Shown here piece after piece: positions 27,276 through 35,229 of a stretch of DNA of 64,000 nt. Both the position numbers and the translations under genes were made by a program. The notes under the pieces were generated by a model, which made no database searches, was not told the origin of the DNA, and worked only from the letters and a program-made list of their open reading frames with translations. Within the stretch, counting starts at the first letter, position 1; every line of letters begins with the position of its first letter. Source of the stretch: Longitalea arenae (GTDB lineage: Bacteria; Bacteroidota; Bacteroidia; Chitinophagales; Chitinophagaceae). The stretch spans positions 186,001 to 250,000 of the forward strand of contig NZ_JAFFJX010000001.1 in assembly GCF_016924755.1 (NCBI RefSeq), given 5' to 3'.

Positions 27276-27286
27276 GCCCTGATTCG

Positions 27287-27454
27287 CTGTAGAGGGAGGA
27301 TTCGAACCTCCACGGGGCAGTTAGCCATGGCGCAATTCTGTGGTGGTCAACCCCAGTCGGCCTAATTGCTTAAGCCGGCATTACACCACGTTTATCCCGA
27401 ACTCCCCACCCCCGAGACAAGAGGGCATGTCTGCCAAAGTTCCATCACTCCACA
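27287..27454 (-). tRNA. tRNA-like RNA A, GUC anticodon loop, giant variable region (168 nt)
   Basis: A cloverleaf can be drawn in full. Acceptor TGTGGAG/CTCTACA pairs (7 bp, one G-U), position 8-9 is TG, the D arm is ATG/CAT around GAACTTTGGCAGA with G18-G19 present, the anticodon arm is CCCTC-TTGTCTC-GGGGG, and the T arm is GGAGG-TTCGAAT-CCTCC with a canonical T loop. The discriminator is G and CCA is not encoded. Instead of a normal variable loop there are about 97 nt enclosed by TGGGG/CCCCG, containing a GTGGTG/CACCAC helix. The D arm and closing stem resemble class II (Leu/Ser) tRNAs, yet the anticodon would be GUC (Asp) with an unusual pyrimidine at 37. It may be a specialised non-ribosomal tRNA-like RNA or a tRNA with an insertion. 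Confidence 0.6.
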
Positions 27455-27477
27455 AGATAAAAACGTGTAAAAAGCTG

Positions 27478-27609
27478 CTGTAGGAGGAGGATTCGAACCT
27501 CCACGGGGTAGTTAGCCACGCTAAGAGCGTAATTTGTCCTTCCTGGCGAACCAGTATTCCCCACCCTCGAGACAAGAGGGCATGTCTGCCAAAGTTCCAT
27601 CACCCCACA
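27478..27609 (-). tRNA. tRNA-like RNA B, GUC anticodon loop, large variable region (132 nt)
   Basis: Paralogue of RNA A, 23 bp upstream of it on the minus strand. Acceptor TGTGGGG/TCCTACA, D arm ATG/CAT, anticodon arm CCCTC-TTGTCTC-GAGGG, T arm GGAGG-TTCGAAT-CCTCC, discriminator G, no encoded CCA. Acceptor pair 6-67 is G-C here and A-U in copy A, a compensatory change that supports the fold. The variable region is about 61 nt, closed by TGGGG/CCCCG, with hairpins CTGG-TTCG-CCAG and ACGCT-CTT-AGCGT. The segment TGGCTAACT before the closing stem is identical in both copies although the inserts differ. The two are obviously duplicated and under structural constraint. Confidence 0.6.
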
Positions 27610-27759
27610 GTATATTTCGCTGTTTAAAGAGCTATTTCATAGCAATATTAAAGAAATAGGCAGTATTGTTGTAAATTATTCAAGAAAAATTTTGAAAGTT
27701 TCGACAATATATAAATATTTGCACACTTAGTTGAAATTTGTAAAAAAACGATTGCAAAA

Positions 27760-28230
27760 ATGGCAGCTAAATTGAATTTAGATAAACTGGACCTGCAGAT
27801 AATCCACGAAATGATGGACAATGCAGAAATTTCCTATGCAGATCTGGGTAAGAAGCTTTTCGTTTCCGGAGGTACCATCCATGTACGTATAAAAAAATTG
27901 CAGGAAGCGGGTATTGTCAAAGGTACAAAATTAAATGTGGACCTAAAAGCGCTCGGATACGACGTCATTGCGTTTATTGGCATATATCTTGAGAAAAGCT
28001 CCCTGTATGATTCCGTAGCCAAAGAACTGCAGCGCATCCCCGAAATTGTACGGTTAAATTATACAACAGGTAATTACAGCATGTTTGCTGAAATAGTATG
28101 TAAAGATATTAATCAATTACGGTTTGTGTTACACGATGAATTACAGAAGATAAAAGGAATTGAACGAACCGAAACGTTCATTTCCCTTGAAGAAAGCTTC
28201 AGCCGTAATGTGCAGGTTTTTACGCAGTAG
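27760..28230 (+). CDS. Lrp/AsnC family transcriptional regulator
   Basis: 156 aa. N-terminal winged helix-turn-helix (LDLQIIHEMMDNAEISYADLG ... VSGGTIHVRIKKLQEAG, about 8-55), then the RAM ligand-binding fold (about 65-145). Such proteins sense amino acids and form octamers that wrap DNA. Upstream, TTG at 27692-27694 and AATATTTG at 27714-27721 make a promoter with one mismatch and a 19-bp spacer. No divergent or downstream amino acid gene shows its target. Confidence 0.92.
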   Translation: MAAKLNLDKLDLQIIHEMMDNAEISYADLGKKLFVSGGTIHVRIKKLQEAGIVKGTKLNVDLKALGYDVIAFIGIYLEKSSLYDSVAKELQRIPEIVRLNYTTGNYSMFAEIVCKDINQLRFVLHDELQKIKGIERTETFISLEESFSRNVQVFTQ

Positions 28231-28315
28231 GCGCTATTTTCAGTATGCATTTATACACAACGGTTTGTCTGTAGCGTTATATAATGTATTTTTTCAACAA
28301 ATATCTTTACCTCTT

Positions 28316-28732
28316 ATGAAAAAAATTGTCCTGTTTGGTTTGGCCACAATACTTGCGCTCACGGTAACCGTTGGTTGTAAAAAGAAAAAAGATGATGGCG
28401 GTAATAACAGATGTGGAGAATCAGAAATAAAAGTAACCACCATTCCTGCTAACGGAACTATTGATCCCCCGGCTCCTGGTACTTCTTTTCCTTTGGTTGT
28501 AAATGTTGAGGCCATGCCTGTAAGCGGCGCTTCCATAACCGTTTCTGCAAGGACTGAAGGAGGTAATACAACACCTTATTTTACGACTACACTCGATAAT
28601 GCTTTAGCTTCAAACAGTTTTACTATTAATAATACACCTGCGGGTACAACCTGTATTGTAGATGTTTTGGTGACCTCTAAGACCTGCAATACCAATCAAT
28701 GGAAAGGTAGCTACCGCTATTCTGCAAAATAA
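28316..28732 (+). CDS. Lipoprotein, function unknown
   Basis: 138 aa from ATG 28316. The signal peptide MKKIVLFGLATILALTVTVGC has a lipobox at C21 and is followed by KKKKDDGGNN, a typical linker of Bacteroidota surface lipoproteins. The rest looks like one beta-sandwich domain with four cysteines in the mature part. I do not recognise the family. It lies 85 bp after the Lrp gene. Confidence 0.7.
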   Translation: MKKIVLFGLATILALTVTVGCKKKKDDGGNNRCGESEIKVTTIPANGTIDPPAPGTSFPLVVNVEAMPVSGASITVSARTEGGNTTPYFTTTLDNALASNSFTINNTPAGTTCIVDVLVTSKTCNTNQWKGSYRYSAK

Positions 28733-28743
28733 GGAAGATAAAT

Positions 28744-28777
28744 ACAGTTACCGGTTACCTGGTACCAGTTACCGGGG
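28744..28777. repeat. Intergenic micro-repeat, ACCGGTTACC family
   Basis: ACAGTTACCGGTTACCTGG followed by TACCAGTTACCGGGG, in the gap between convergent genes. Confidence 0.6.
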
Positions 28778-28851
28778 AAATATAATTACAAGGAACGCAG
28801 TCTGCAAAAACGGATCACTTAAAGCGGTAGCGAGCCCGCAATAAATGGCCG

Positions 28852-28878
28852 GGCAACAGGTAACCGGTAACTGGAACC
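28852..28878. repeat. Intergenic micro-repeat, ACCGGTAACTGG family
   Basis: GGGCAACAGGTAACCGGTAA then CTGGAACC, adjacent to the stop codon of the ABC permease gene. Confidence 0.6.
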
Positions 28879-28881
28879 TTA

Positions 28882-29979
28882 CTATTCCTTCACCTGTAAG
28901 GCATCGCGCAAGCCATTGCCAAGCATATTAAATGCCAGCACCAATATCATAATGGCAAATCCGGGCGCGAGCGCCAGCATCGGGTTATGTGTAATAATGA
29001 AATTGTAGTTCTCTTTGATCATAAGTCCCCAGCTGGGTTGTGGTGGCTGAACGCCAACCCCCAGGAAGCTCAAACCTGCTTCAATAACGATCGCTGAGGC
29101 AAAATTTGAAGCCGCTACTACCATCACCGGGCCCATTACATTGGGCAGTACATGCCGCGTAATGATCCGGGTATGTGAAAAGCCGAGCGCTTTGGCCGCT
29201 TCTACATATTCAAGCTCCCGTACGCTCAGCACCTGCCCACGAATGATCCGCGCCACACTTACCCACATGGTTAATCCTATTGCAACAAACACCTGCCAAA
29301 AACCTTTGCCCAATATTAATGTGATGGCAAAAACAAGCAAGAGGGTGGGAATGCTCCAAATAACGTTAATGAACCACATAATGGCATCATCGGTGCGGCC
29401 CCTGAAATAACCGGCCAGCGCACCCAGCAATACGCCAATACTTAATGAAATAAGCACGGTCACCAGACCAACGCCCAGACTTACCCGAACGCCTACCAGC
29501 AAGCGGCTGAGAATATCGCGGCCATATTTGTCGGTTCCCAGGTGGAACTTTTTAGTAATGACCTTGAAGGGGCCGGAAGCTGCGCCTTCCTGCCACCGCG
29601 TTTGATACAGCGGTAAGGCAACTCTTTCTGTAATACCTTCATCAATATATTGCTGAATGATGATACTGTCTTTCTGCTGTTGAATACTTTGAATAGGTAT
29701 ATACTGGTATTTGTCTTCCTCACCAAAGAGCAGGCGGGTGGCAAAAGATGCAGATCGTATTTTTCTTTCCCGGGGTAACTGAAGGAATAATTGGGTGTAA
29801 CCTGGTTTTTGACCGCCTATTTCCACCACCATTCTGTTGGCATTGGGCGAGCCATCCGGCGCTATCAGGTAAGCAAATAGAGCTACCAGAATAGCCAGAA
29901 CAATAATGGTGATACCAATCAGTGCGCCTTTGTTTCGCTTAAGTCGCCGCCAGGTGGTTCTTGTGGTGGCAGAGTTCAT
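28882..29979 (-). CDS. ABC transporter permease, OppC/DppC type
   Basis: 365 aa. An N-terminal transmembrane helix (about 18-40) follows a basic start (RRLKRNKGALIG), then comes a periplasmic insertion of about 100 residues, then the BPD_transp_1 domain (about 165-365) with the EAA loop EYVEAAKALGFSHTRIITRH that contacts the ATPase. OppC-type permeases import peptides or nickel. The partner permease, ATPases and binding protein are not adjacent, so the transporter must be assembled from other loci. The large periplasmic insertion is an unusual length for OppC. Confidence 0.88.
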   Translation of the reverse strand: MNSATTRTTWRRLKRNKGALIGITIIVLAILVALFAYLIAPDGSPNANRMVVEIGGQKPGYTQLFLQLPRERKIRSASFATRLLFGEEDKYQYIPIQSIQQQKDSIIIQQYIDEGITERVALPLYQTRWQEGAASGPFKVITKKFHLGTDKYGRDILSRLLVGVRVSLGVGLVTVLISLSIGVLLGALAGYFRGRTDDAIMWFINVIWSIPTLLLVFAITLILGKGFWQVFVAIGLTMWVSVARIIRGQVLSVRELEYVEAAKALGFSHTRIITRHVLPNVMGPVMVVAASNFASAIVIEAGLSFLGVGVQPPQPSWGLMIKENYNFIITHNPMLALAPGFAIMILVLAFNMLGNGLRDALQVKE

Positions 29980-29984
29980 TATGT

Positions 29985-30046
29985 TACAGGTTAGAGGTTG
30001 CAGGCTACAGGGAGCTTTGAAACTGGCAACCTGTAACCGGGAACGT
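29985..30046. repeat. Intergenic micro-repeat, AGGTTGCAGG and AACCTGTAACCGG words
   Basis: TTACAGGTTAGAGGTTGCAGG-type words at the left, GGCAACCTGTAACCGGGAAC at the right. A weaker member of the ACCGG family. Confidence 0.4.
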
Positions 30047-30064
30047 CATCTAATTTAAAATAGG

Positions 30065-31216
30065 TTACTTTTTAATTCTTCTTCCCTTCCAATCGTAATG
30101 CCCGAATTTTCCCAACCAGCCTGCAATGATCGTATAACCAATATGCAGGGGTTGTAAAAAAGGAAAGTACTTCATTAACTTTTGCTGACCAAAAAAGATG
30201 GCTACGGAATTTACAAAAGGAAATTCGATCAACACCTTAGCCAGTAAGAACAGCAGTACCAGAAAAGCCCAGGTGCTTTTCCAGAAGGCAGCAATGGCTC
30301 CTGCGAGAAAACATACATTCAGCAGGTATACGAGCAGCAAGACCCAGAAGATGCGTTTATCGTCGTACCGGTCGGCCTTACTGGCCCATCGAATGCGCTG
30401 ATGAAAGAATTGCTTCCAGTTGGCAGCAGGTTCTGTAGTTACTATTGCGTACCGGTTTTTCAGGTAATATACCTGCTGCGGATACTGTTTGAATATTTTA
30501 TGCATCAGCAGCATATCGTCGCCCGAAGCAATGGCGTCGATATTGTTAAAACCACCCACTTCGTAAAATGCCGCTCTTTCATAAGCGAGGTTGGCGCCAT
30601 TACACATGCTGTGAAACCGTTTATACACCGATGCGGCGGTAATACCCTGCAGGGTTAAAAAATCAAGGGATTGGAAAACCGATAGTAAAGAGTGCTTGTG
30701 GTAAAAGGTCACCGGCGCTGCAATGAATTTGGCTGCATTCATTTCGTAGAAGGATGCCATGGTCTGCAGCCAGCGGGCATCAAAACGGCAATCGGCATCG
30801 GTAGTTACGATCAATTGCCCGGTCGCTGTACGAATGCCGGTTTCAATGGCTTTTTTCTTGTAGGAAGCTACCGGGCTTCTGTCTTCCAAATAATCCTGTA
30901 GTTGAAGTGCTTTCAGCTGCAGCTCATCAAAACGATGCTCCTGTAATAAAGCCCAGGTATTGTCGGTTGAATGATCGTCGATGATGATGACCTCGTACAG
31001 CGATTTCGGATATCGCTGATCCTGTAATGATTGTAACAACTGAGGAATATTCTTTTCTTCATTGCGGGCGGCAATGATCACCGAGATGAAAACAGCGGCC
31101 GGCCTTTCAGGTAATACAAATTCCGGAAGTTTATTCCATGCACTATGATAATACGCTATCAGCACTGCATATACTACCATCAGCAAAAAGAACAGGAAAA
31201 AGAAAAGCGGCATCAT
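30065..31216 (-). CDS. Family 2 glycosyltransferase, membrane-bound
   Basis: 383 aa. An N-terminal membrane helix (about 1-22), a GT-A domain with VFISVIIAARNEEKNIPQLL, the metal-binding ATDADC motif, IASGDDMLLMHK, and QRIRWASK (the QxxRW motif), then three C-terminal helices. This is the architecture of processive or polyprenol-dependent sugar transferases that work on the cytoplasmic face of the membrane. The product is unknown. It lies 24 bp downstream of the alpha/beta hydrolase gene, probably one operon. Confidence 0.88.
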   Translation of the reverse strand: MMPLFFFLFFLLMVVYAVLIAYYHSAWNKLPEFVLPERPAAVFISVIIAARNEEKNIPQLLQSLQDQRYPKSLYEVIIIDDHSTDNTWALLQEHRFDELQLKALQLQDYLEDRSPVASYKKKAIETGIRTATGQLIVTTDADCRFDARWLQTMASFYEMNAAKFIAAPVTFYHKHSLLSVFQSLDFLTLQGITAASVYKRFHSMCNGANLAYERAAFYEVGGFNNIDAIASGDDMLLMHKIFKQYPQQVYYLKNRYAIVTTEPAANWKQFFHQRIRWASKADRYDDKRIFWVLLLVYLLNVCFLAGAIAAFWKSTWAFLVLLFLLAKVLIEFPFVNSVAIFFGQQKLMKYFPFLQPLHIGYTIIAGWLGKFGHYDWKGRRIKK

Positions 31217-31239
31217 TCAATTGGATTTGGAAATAGATT

Positions 31240-32055
31240 TTAAGATTGTATTAATTGCAGGATCTGATACGCATGTTTTTCCTGTAATACCTGGTGGCCT
31301 GTCTGAATTATATGCAACGTACAGAAAGATTCAATACCCTTGCGAAATTTTTCTCCCCGTTCATGCCTGATGATGCGGTCGTATTGCCCGTACAATAAGC
31401 GAACAGGCAGCTGATGGGTTTTAATTAGCTTTTTTATGTATGCAAGATCGGGTTTAATAGCACGCATGCCCGTCCAGCGTTCATATAATAATCTGCGCAC
31501 GCGGGTATCGTGAATATAATAGCGGGTGAACTTCAACACACTTTGATTGATCAGTTGCAGCCGGTTACCTGCCTGTAACAAAGAGAAGAACCAGGCAGGA
31601 TGTTTCATGGTAAAGGCGAACAGGCGGTTACCAATAAAAGTTTGGGTAGCGAGCCAGTACCAGAAATTCACTTTCAATCCATCCGGCGCCAGCAAGACCA
31701 GCTTCTCAATTTTACCGGGAATAAGTTGCAACAATTGCAAGGCAACGCGGCCGCCCATACTGTAACCAAGCAGGGTTAAGCGGGTTTTTTCTGAACCATG
31801 TTTTACCAGCAATGCTTGGGTGATGGCTACAAGATCTGCGGTTGAAAACAGCAGCCCCTCATGCCATTGGGTCTCTCCATGGAAGGGCAGGTCGATAGCT
31901 ATTACGGTGTATGCAGCAGACAGCGCTTTTTCCAGGAACAGAAAGGATTCTTTTGATTCGCCATAGCCATGCAAACAAAGGACGATCTTCTCCCCGGCGC
32001 CAAACCAGCAGTAATGTATTTGCGATGACCGGTATGGAAGAAAGGCCTTTTGCAT
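31240..32055 (-). CDS. Alpha/beta hydrolase
   Basis: 271 aa without signal peptide. The oxyanion strand LCLHGYGESKESF is followed by the nucleophile elbow LLGYSMGG (Ser99), an acid in YGQYDRI and the histidine of IQTGHQVLQE. It resembles the cytoplasmic esterase/lipase-like hydrolases of family I. Possible substrates are acyl esters. The gene is followed by the glycosyltransferase on the same strand. Confidence 0.85.
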   Translation of the reverse strand: MQKAFLPYRSSQIHYCWFGAGEKIVLCLHGYGESKESFLFLEKALSAAYTVIAIDLPFHGETQWHEGLLFSTADLVAITQALLVKHGSEKTRLTLLGYSMGGRVALQLLQLIPGKIEKLVLLAPDGLKVNFWYWLATQTFIGNRLFAFTMKHPAWFFSLLQAGNRLQLINQSVLKFTRYYIHDTRVRRLLYERWTGMRAIKPDLAYIKKLIKTHQLPVRLLYGQYDRIIRHERGEKFRKGIESFCTLHIIQTGHQVLQEKHAYQILQLIQS

Positions 32056-32224
32056 GAGGCTCGAAATTAGTTACAATATAGGGATTAATGAACAACCCGG
32101 TTCCCGCCGTACCGCATAAAGTATCAGATCGTTTGTGCGATCAGGATATGTACTTTAGATGCCTGGCCCAGGTTTTCGTAAATGTATTGTTCAGCCAACG
32201 CAAGAAGGACATGTGGAAATAAAA

Positions 32225-32590
32225 GTTTTTTCTCAATAGCAAAAAGTCCTTTTGGAGAAAAACACCGCTTTCTTCCTGAGAAATACCCCGTTTTTATGAA
32301 AGCTCCTGATATGGTTTTAATATAATTGGTGCCTGCATAAACACAGACAGGAGCACAAAACAAGAACTCTTTTCGCGAGAAAAAACTTATTTCAATAAAC
32401 CATTTCTTTTTCTGAAAGAAAAACAACTTCCTTCATGCAAAGCGTACCCGTTTCAAGAAAGGAAACTATCAATACTAAAGAATTTCCTCTTTTACCAAAG
32501 AAACCGTTGCCTGCATGAAACCAGCATGGCGTTCCATGAAAATGATTGCGTCCTCAACAGAATAGAACTTTTTTCAAGAGAAAAAGCCTT
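32225..32590. repeat. AT-rich block of imperfect TTTTTC-n-GAAAAA palindromes
   Basis: At least seven short near-palindromes of the type CTTTTTTC-n-GAGAAAAA occur, for example CCTTTTGGAGAAAAA, CTCTTTTCGCGAGAAAAA, TTTCTTTTTCTGAAAGAAAA and CTTTTTTCAAGAGAAAAA, interspersed with GTGCCTGCATAAAC and TTGCCTGCATGAAAC words. They are not regularly spaced, and no long frame is plausible. The gap 32056-32767 holds nothing else that I can identify. Confidence 0.55.
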
Positions 32591-32767
32591 TTATTACCAT
32601 GTAAACTTGTGCATATTTCAGCGGTTGTTTTTTGTTAGTTTATTCATTTTCAATCGTTTGCTCTTACGATAAAATAAAAATAAACTAGTAGCTGCCCAAC
32701 GGAGCCCGCAGGAGCGCCGGCTGCACCTCATAAATTTAACCGGCATCAAATTTTGTGGGCTAAAAAA

Positions 32768-32798
32768 TTGTTTAAATGGCCGGAAATTGCTAGATTTG
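32768..32798 (+). promoter_or_regulatory. Promoter of the MarR gene
   Basis: TTG at 32768-32770, 20-bp spacer, TAGATTTG at 32791-32798. This is a full Bacteroidota promoter match. The predicted start point falls near 32804, inside the adjoining palindrome. Confidence 0.7.
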
Positions 32799-32799
32799 G

Positions 32800-32819
32800 A
32801 TAGTTGTATAAACAACTAT
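32800..32819. promoter_or_regulatory. MarR operator, perfect palindrome over the start point
   Basis: ATAGTTGT-ATAA-ACAACTAT is an 8-4-8 perfect inverted repeat. It lies between the -7 box and the MarR ATG (32820), the ideal place for autorepression. Size and symmetry fit a MarR dimer. Confidence 0.7.
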
Positions 32820-33260
32820 ATGTCAAACAACCAATTCAAGAGAGGCGAATTATACAGCTTTATCACAGGAAAGGCATCAACTGCTATAGCCCGGCGCTTG
32901 CAAAAGAAGTTTAACGCGGCCAACCTTAACTTAACCATTGAACAATGGAGCGTGTTATATCATTTATGGAAACAGGATGGCATCAGTCAGCAGGAATTAG
33001 GCAATGCTTCATTCAGGGATAAACCCAGCATTACCCGCCTGGTAGATAACCTGGAAAAACTGCAGTTGGTGAAAAGAGTATCGTCTGAATCGGACCGCAG
33101 GATGAACCTGATCTATTTGACCAAACAGGCACAGAAGCTGCAGGAGCAAACCATGGAGCTGGCCAATGAAACCCTCAATGAAGCGCTGGAAGGGGTATCA
33201 CCAGACAGGATAGACGTATGCCGGGAAGTGCTACAGATCGTATATGATAACCTCAAGTAA
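32820..33260 (+). CDS. MarR family transcriptional regulator
   Basis: 146 aa from ATG 32820; the frame upstream belongs to promoter DNA. The winged helix has the MarR core EQWSVLYHLWKQDGISQQELG, then KPSITRLVDNLEKLQLVKRV and SESDRRMNLIYLT in the wing. The perfect palindrome directly before the ATG implies autorepression. The next gene downstream on the same strand is an acyl-CoA dehydrogenase. MarR regulators next to beta-oxidation genes are common in Bacteroidota, so fatty acyl or phenolic CoA ligands are plausible. Confidence 0.92.
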   Translation: MSNNQFKRGELYSFITGKASTAIARRLQKKFNAANLNLTIEQWSVLYHLWKQDGISQQELGNASFRDKPSITRLVDNLEKLQLVKRVSSESDRRMNLIYLTKQAQKLQEQTMELANETLNEALEGVSPDRIDVCREVLQIVYDNLK

Positions 33261-33375
33261 CATACGCAGGGGGTAATAAACAGAAGTAGGACCGCGAGCC
33301 TACTATTCATTTACTACCAGCTACCGGCTTTTCAAACGATTGCAACAATATTTTACCCAACATAAACACAGTTAT

Positions 33376-35172
33376 ATGAGCACCACCACACAACAAAATA
33401 ATATACTCAAAGGTGGCGAATGGCTGATAAAAGAAAGCTCTCCCTTTGAGACCTTCATCCCCGAAGATTTTTCCGAAGAACAGCAGATGGTTAAAGATAT
33501 GTGCGCTTCTTTCCTCGACGCAGAGGTTTTACCCATTCTCGAGCGCATCGATAAACTGGAACCGGGTCTCATGCCCTCCCTGGTAACCAAAGCCGGCGAA
33601 CAGGGTTTACTGGGCGCCTCCATACCAGAACAGTACGGCGGACTGGGTAAAGATTTCATTACTTCCAACCTGGTAAGTGAAGCGCTGGGCGGCGGCTTTT
33701 CTTTCTCTGTGGCGGTTTCTGCGCATATGGGTATTGGCACCTTGCCTATCCTGTACTTTGGCAATGAGCAGCAAAAAGAAAAATATATTCCAAAACTCGC
33801 TACCGGTGAATGGAAAGGCGCTTATGGCCTCACAGAACCGAATAGCGGCAGTGATGCCCTGGGCGCTAAAACAACAGCGAAGCTCAGCGACGATGGAAAA
33901 TATTATCTCCTGAACGGACAAAAATGCTGGATCACCAATGGCGGTTTTGCCGATGTGTATACCGTTTTTGCCAAGATCGACGGCGATAAATTCTCTGCTT
34001 TTATAGTTGAACGAGGATTCGAAGGCTTTACCCAGGGCGCCGAAGAGCATAAAATGGGTATTAAAGGTTCGTCAACCGTTCAGTTATATTTCCAGGACTG
34101 CAAAGTGCCGGTAGAAAACCTCTTGGGCGAGGTTGGCAGAGGCCATGTCATTGCCTTCAATATTCTGAACATTGGCCGCCTCAAATTAGCTGCTGCCGCA
34201 TTGGGCGGCGCCAAGCGGGCTACTTCCACCACGATCCAATATGCGAATACCCGCGAACAGTTTAAAACACCGATCGCTTCTTTTGGCGCTATCAAAAATA
34301 AACTGGCTGAAATGGCCATTGCCATGTGGGTATGCGAAAGCGCCCTGTATCGTACGGCCAAATGGGTCGACGACAAAGAGCATGAATTGCTGTCGGCCGG
34401 CAAACCATTCAGCGAAGCTGTGCTGGGCGGCGCTGAAGAGTATGCTATTGAATGCGCCATGTTAAAAGTATTTGGCAGCGAAATGCTCGACCTTGTAGTA
34501 GATGAAGGCGTACAGATCCATGGCGGTAACGGGTACAGCGATGAATATGTTATTTCGAAAGCATACCGCGACAGCCGCATCAACAGGATCTATGAAGGAA
34601 CCAATGAGATCAACCGTCTGCTGACCGTTGATATGGTGCTGAAACGCGCCATGAAAGGGCGTTTAGACCTGATGACGGCCGCCATGAATGTGCAAAAGGA
34701 GTTAATGAGCATTCCTGATTTTGGCAGTGGGGCTGATGAAGAAGCGTTTGCCAAAGAGAAAAAGATAATTGCCAATTTTAAAAAGGCGATCCTCTTAACG
34801 GCCGGTGCTGCCGTGCAAAAGCTGATGATGAAGATTGAACACGAACAGGAGATCTTAATGCATATCGCCGATATGGCCATTCAGACCTTCGTGGCTGAAA
34901 GCGCCCTGTTACGCGTAATGAAACTGGCTGAACGCAAAGGCGAATCAGCGGTTGCCTATGAACTGGATATCACCAGGACCTGGTTGTACGATGCCGCCGA
35001 CATTATTAACAAGCATGGTAAAAACGCTATCAATGCTTTCGCCGACGGCGACGAGCAACGGATGATGTTACTGGGATTAAAACGCTTTACAAAGGTTGAA
35101 CCTTTTAACAGCAAGGAGGCCAAACGCCGTATTGCTGCAAAGCTTACCGGTGAAAACAGGTATCCGCTTTAA
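33376..35172 (+). CDS. Acyl-CoA dehydrogenase with extended C-terminal domain
   Basis: 598 aa from ATG 33376. Typical segments are GAYGLTEPNSGSD, GQKCWITNGGFADVYTVFA, MGIKGSSTVQLYFQDC, and the catalytic region with YSDEYVISKAYRDSRINRIYEG, with a glutamate at the usual catalytic-base position in YEGTNEINR. The length of about 600 aa and the extra C-terminal helical domain (about 400-598) match the very-long-chain/ACAD9-like group. It performs the first step of fatty acid beta-oxidation. It is 115 bp behind the MarR gene. Confidence 0.93.
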   Translation: MSTTTQQNNILKGGEWLIKESSPFETFIPEDFSEEQQMVKDMCASFLDAEVLPILERIDKLEPGLMPSLVTKAGEQGLLGASIPEQYGGLGKDFITSNLVSEALGGGFSFSVAVSAHMGIGTLPILYFGNEQQKEKYIPKLATGEWKGAYGLTEPNSGSDALGAKTTAKLSDDGKYYLLNGQKCWITNGGFADVYTVFAKIDGDKFSAFIVERGFEGFTQGAEEHKMGIKGSSTVQLYFQDCKVPVENLLGEVGRGHVIAFNILNIGRLKLAAAALGGAKRATSTTIQYANTREQFKTPIASFGAIKNKLAEMAIAMWVCESALYRTAKWVDDKEHELLSAGKPFSEAVLGGAEEYAIECAMLKVFGSEMLDLVVDEGVQIHGGNGYSDEYVISKAYRDSRINRIYEGTNEINRLLTVDMVLKRAMKGRLDLMTAAMNVQKELMSIPDFGSGADEEAFAKEKKIIANFKKAILLTAGAAVQKLMMKIEHEQEILMHIADMAIQTFVAESALLRVMKLAERKGESAVAYELDITRTWLYDAADIINKHGKNAINAFADGDEQRMMLLGLKRFTKVEPFNSKEAKRRIAAKLTGENRYPL

Positions 35173-35195
35173 TATATTCTCGGGACGGCACATCG

Positions 35196-35229
35196 AAAAC
35201 CTTTTGCCAATGGGCAGAAGGTTTTTTTT
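35196..35229 (+). terminator. Intrinsic terminator after the acyl-CoA dehydrogenase gene
   Basis: Stem AAAACCTTTTGCC / GGCAGAAGGTTTT with a T/G mismatch and four-base loop, followed by T5. It ends just over the stop codon of the next minus-strand gene. Confidence 0.8.

Noticed and set aside
27287-27609. Two ordinary tRNA-Asp genes or a tmRNA
   Set aside because: tRNA-Asp has a short variable loop and a purine at 37; tmRNA lacks an anticodon arm and has a coding tag. Neither fits the extra 61-97 nt arms with intact D and anticodon arms.
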